Shown: positions 5,447 through 6,553 of the stretch, in pieces | How the letters are laid out: each line of letters starts with the position of its first letter | Numbering within the stretch: position 1 is the stretch's first letter | Origin: an uncultured Ignavibacteriota bacterium | GTDB taxonomy: Bacteria > Bacteroidota > Ignavibacteria > Tepidaquicellales > Tepidaquicellaceae | Direction: 5' to 3' | Assembly: GCA_937959065.1 (NCBI GenBank) | Contig: CALGOI010000284.1 | Span: forward strand, 1 to 6,553 | DNA: 6,553 nucleotides | The notes under the pieces: generated by a model | What the model was told of the DNA's origin: nothing | The model's database searches: none | Seen by the model: the letters and a program-made list of their open reading frames with translations, nothing else | Translations under genes and position numbers: made by a program

Positions 5447-6445
5447 ATGTCCGGAAATCTCCTCGAAGTCAAAAACCTTAAGAAATACTTCCCGATCAAA
5501 AAAGGCTTATTTTCCAAAACCATAGGATACGTCAAAGCCGTTGACGATATCACATTCTCCATTAAGCAGGGTGAAACCCTCGGTCTTGTGGGTGAATCCG
5601 GCTGCGGAAAAACTACCGTGGGAAGAAGCCTCTTACGCCTTATCGATCCGACTGCGGGACAGGTATTGTTCCAAGGTAAAGACGTTACGGAGATGAATTC
5701 TGCTGAACTCAAATCCATTCGTAAAGAGATGCAGATTATTTTCCAGGACCCGTATTCATCACTTAATCCGCGTATCACCGTTGGCGGTATGCTTACCGAG
5801 ATACTTAAGTTCCATAAGATAGCAGAAGGAGAGGCAGCGCAGAAAAGAGTTGAAGAGTTGCTCGAACGTGTGGGACTTCGCCCTTTCCACGCGAAAAGGT
5901 ATCCGCACGAATTCTCAGGCGGTCAGAGACAGAGGATTGGTATTGCAAGAGCATTATGCGTCGAACCAAAATTCATAGTTTGTGACGAACCCGTTTCAGC
6001 TCTCGACGTGTCTATACAATCTCAGATCCTTAACCTTCTTATGGACCTACAGAAGGAAATGAACCTTACGTACCTCTTTATATCTCACGATCTTTCTGTC
6101 GTAGAACACATTTCCGACAGGGTTGCAATCATGTACCTGGGTAAAGTGGTTGAGTTTGCGGACGTGAACGATATATATAAAAATCCGAAACATCCTTATA
6201 CTGAAGCGTTACTTTCCGCAGTTCCTGTACCCGACCCTGACAGTAAATCAAAACGTATTATACTTACAGGAGATATTCCTTCTCCGGCTAATGTACCGTC
6301 CGGATGTTATTTCCATCCGAGATGTCCTAAAGCATTTGCAGATTGTCCTAAAATTGGACCTGCTCTCGAAGGAAAAGGCGAGCACAAAGTGCGCTGTCTC
6401 CTTTACCCGGAATCATATCCGCATTCTAAAACCGAAGCCGCGTAA
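5447..6445 (+). CDS. Oligopeptide/dipeptide ABC transporter ATP-binding protein (OppF/DppF type)
   Basis: 332 residues, the normal OppF/DppF length. All ABC ATPase motifs are intact: Walker A GESGCGKT (49-56), Q-loop Q100 in 'FQDPYSSLNPR', signature FSGGQ (156-160), Walker B FIVCDE (176-181), D-loop SALD (184-187) and switch H214 in 'ISHD'. The 'YSSLNPR' after the Q-loop is typical of OppF rather than OppD. The C-terminal oligopeptide-transporter domain begins near 'HPYTEALLSAVPVPDP' (249-264) and holds four cysteines (C287, C293, C300, C317) in the order C-Y-F-H-P-R-C, C, C; equivalent cysteines bind an iron-sulfur cluster in some OppD/DppD proteins. It normally works on the inner face of the membrane as one of two ATPases driving peptide uptake with two permeases and a binding protein. 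None of these is in the window upstream; a partner could only lie beyond the right edge. It has its own promoter. Substrate is assigned by family; nickel or glutathione importers are close relatives. Confidence 0.9.
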   Translation: MSGNLLEVKNLKKYFPIKKGLFSKTIGYVKAVDDITFSIKQGETLGLVGESGCGKTTVGRSLLRLIDPTAGQVLFQGKDVTEMNSAELKSIRKEMQIIFQDPYSSLNPRITVGGMLTEILKFHKIAEGEAAQKRVEELLERVGLRPFHAKRYPHEFSGGQRQRIGIARALCVEPKFIVCDEPVSALDVSIQSQILNLLMDLQKEMNLTYLFISHDLSVVEHISDRVAIMYLGKVVEFADVNDIYKNPKHPYTEALLSAVPVPDPDSKSKRIILTGDIPSPANVPSGCYFHPRCPKAFADCPKIGPALEGKGEHKVRCLLYPESYPHSKTEAA

Positions 6446-6459
6446 ACAAATTCTTTGTC

Positions 6460-6480
6460 ATGCTGAACTTGTTTCAGCAT
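6460..6480. repeat. Dispersed palindrome ATGCTGAA / TTCAGCAT
   Basis: ATGCTGAA (6460-6467) and TTCAGCAT (6473-6480) form a perfect 8-bp stem around CTTGT, 14 bases after the OppF-like stop. The element 'GTCATGCTGAACTTGTTTCA' is a familiar many-copy intergenic repeat; when read as protein it gives the HAELVSAS peptide found in many spurious database entries. Here that peptide ends a false frame overlapping the 3' end of the ATPase gene. The 73 bases that follow to the window edge show no gene. Confidence 0.7.
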
Positions 6481-6553
6481 CTTACTGATTAAGTTAATAC
6501 CATCCCATCCTGGAAAGTGGCAGACTCTTATCTTTGTCCTGTCAAATCTTGTC

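Noticed and set aside
5431..5778. 115-residue open frame on the minus strand
   Set aside because: It is antisense to the ATPase gene across Walker A and Q-loop codons, which are strongly conserved on the plus strand.
6291..6488. 65-residue frame ending in a CHAELVSAS peptide
   Set aside because: It overlaps the end of the ATPase gene in another frame and finishes inside the dispersed palindrome; this peptide is a known product of spurious gene calls.

Overview
The window is a stretch of AT-rich bacterial chromosome. It carries mostly cell-envelope genes, all on the plus strand except one small membrane protein. Three things suggest the Bacteroidota/Chlorobiota/Ignavibacteriota (FCB) group. 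There is a DUF3108 protein next to a LolA. The S41 protease tail resembles the C-terminal regions known from Bacteroidota. At least one promoter fits the Bacteroidota pattern TTG-N17-23-TAnnTTTG, and genes lack clear Shine-Dalgarno sequences. The species cannot be named from this sequence.

Layout. Positions 1-406 hold the C-terminal end of an S41 peptidase. Positions 499-1302 encode a secreted DUF3108 protein and 1378-2013 a LolA lipoprotein carrier, closed by a strong intrinsic terminator (2055-2091). A membrane transport pair follows. The first member (2127-3149) is a flippase-like protein of the LPG-synthase TM / UPF0104 type, split by one in-frame TAG at 2838-2840. The second (3167-4177) is a DUF368 protein, the family of the PopT undecaprenyl-phosphate translocase. 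Positions 4178-5446 are looser: two orphan genes (a protein of 19-residue repeats at 4416-4808 and a three-helix membrane protein on the minus strand at 4985-5299) lie among several palindromic intergenic repeats. Positions 5447-6445 encode an OppF/DppF-type ATPase with its own promoter, followed by another dispersed palindrome (6460-6480).

How the genes relate. LolA moves lipoproteins through the periplasm, DUF368/PopT-type proteins recycle the lipid carrier for wall and surface polymers, and the flippase-like family is thought to move or modify membrane lipids. The S41 protease and DUF3108 protein are also exported. The left two thirds is therefore an envelope-biogenesis neighbourhood, while the OppF-type ATPase is a peptide-import component whose permease and binding protein are not in view.

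No CRISPR array, transposase, phage gene, RNA gene or obvious new defence system is visible. The items most worth a second look are the in-frame TAG in the flippase gene and the repeat protein, whose end halves complement each other as in closed circular beta folds. No gap without a gene exceeds about 240 bases.
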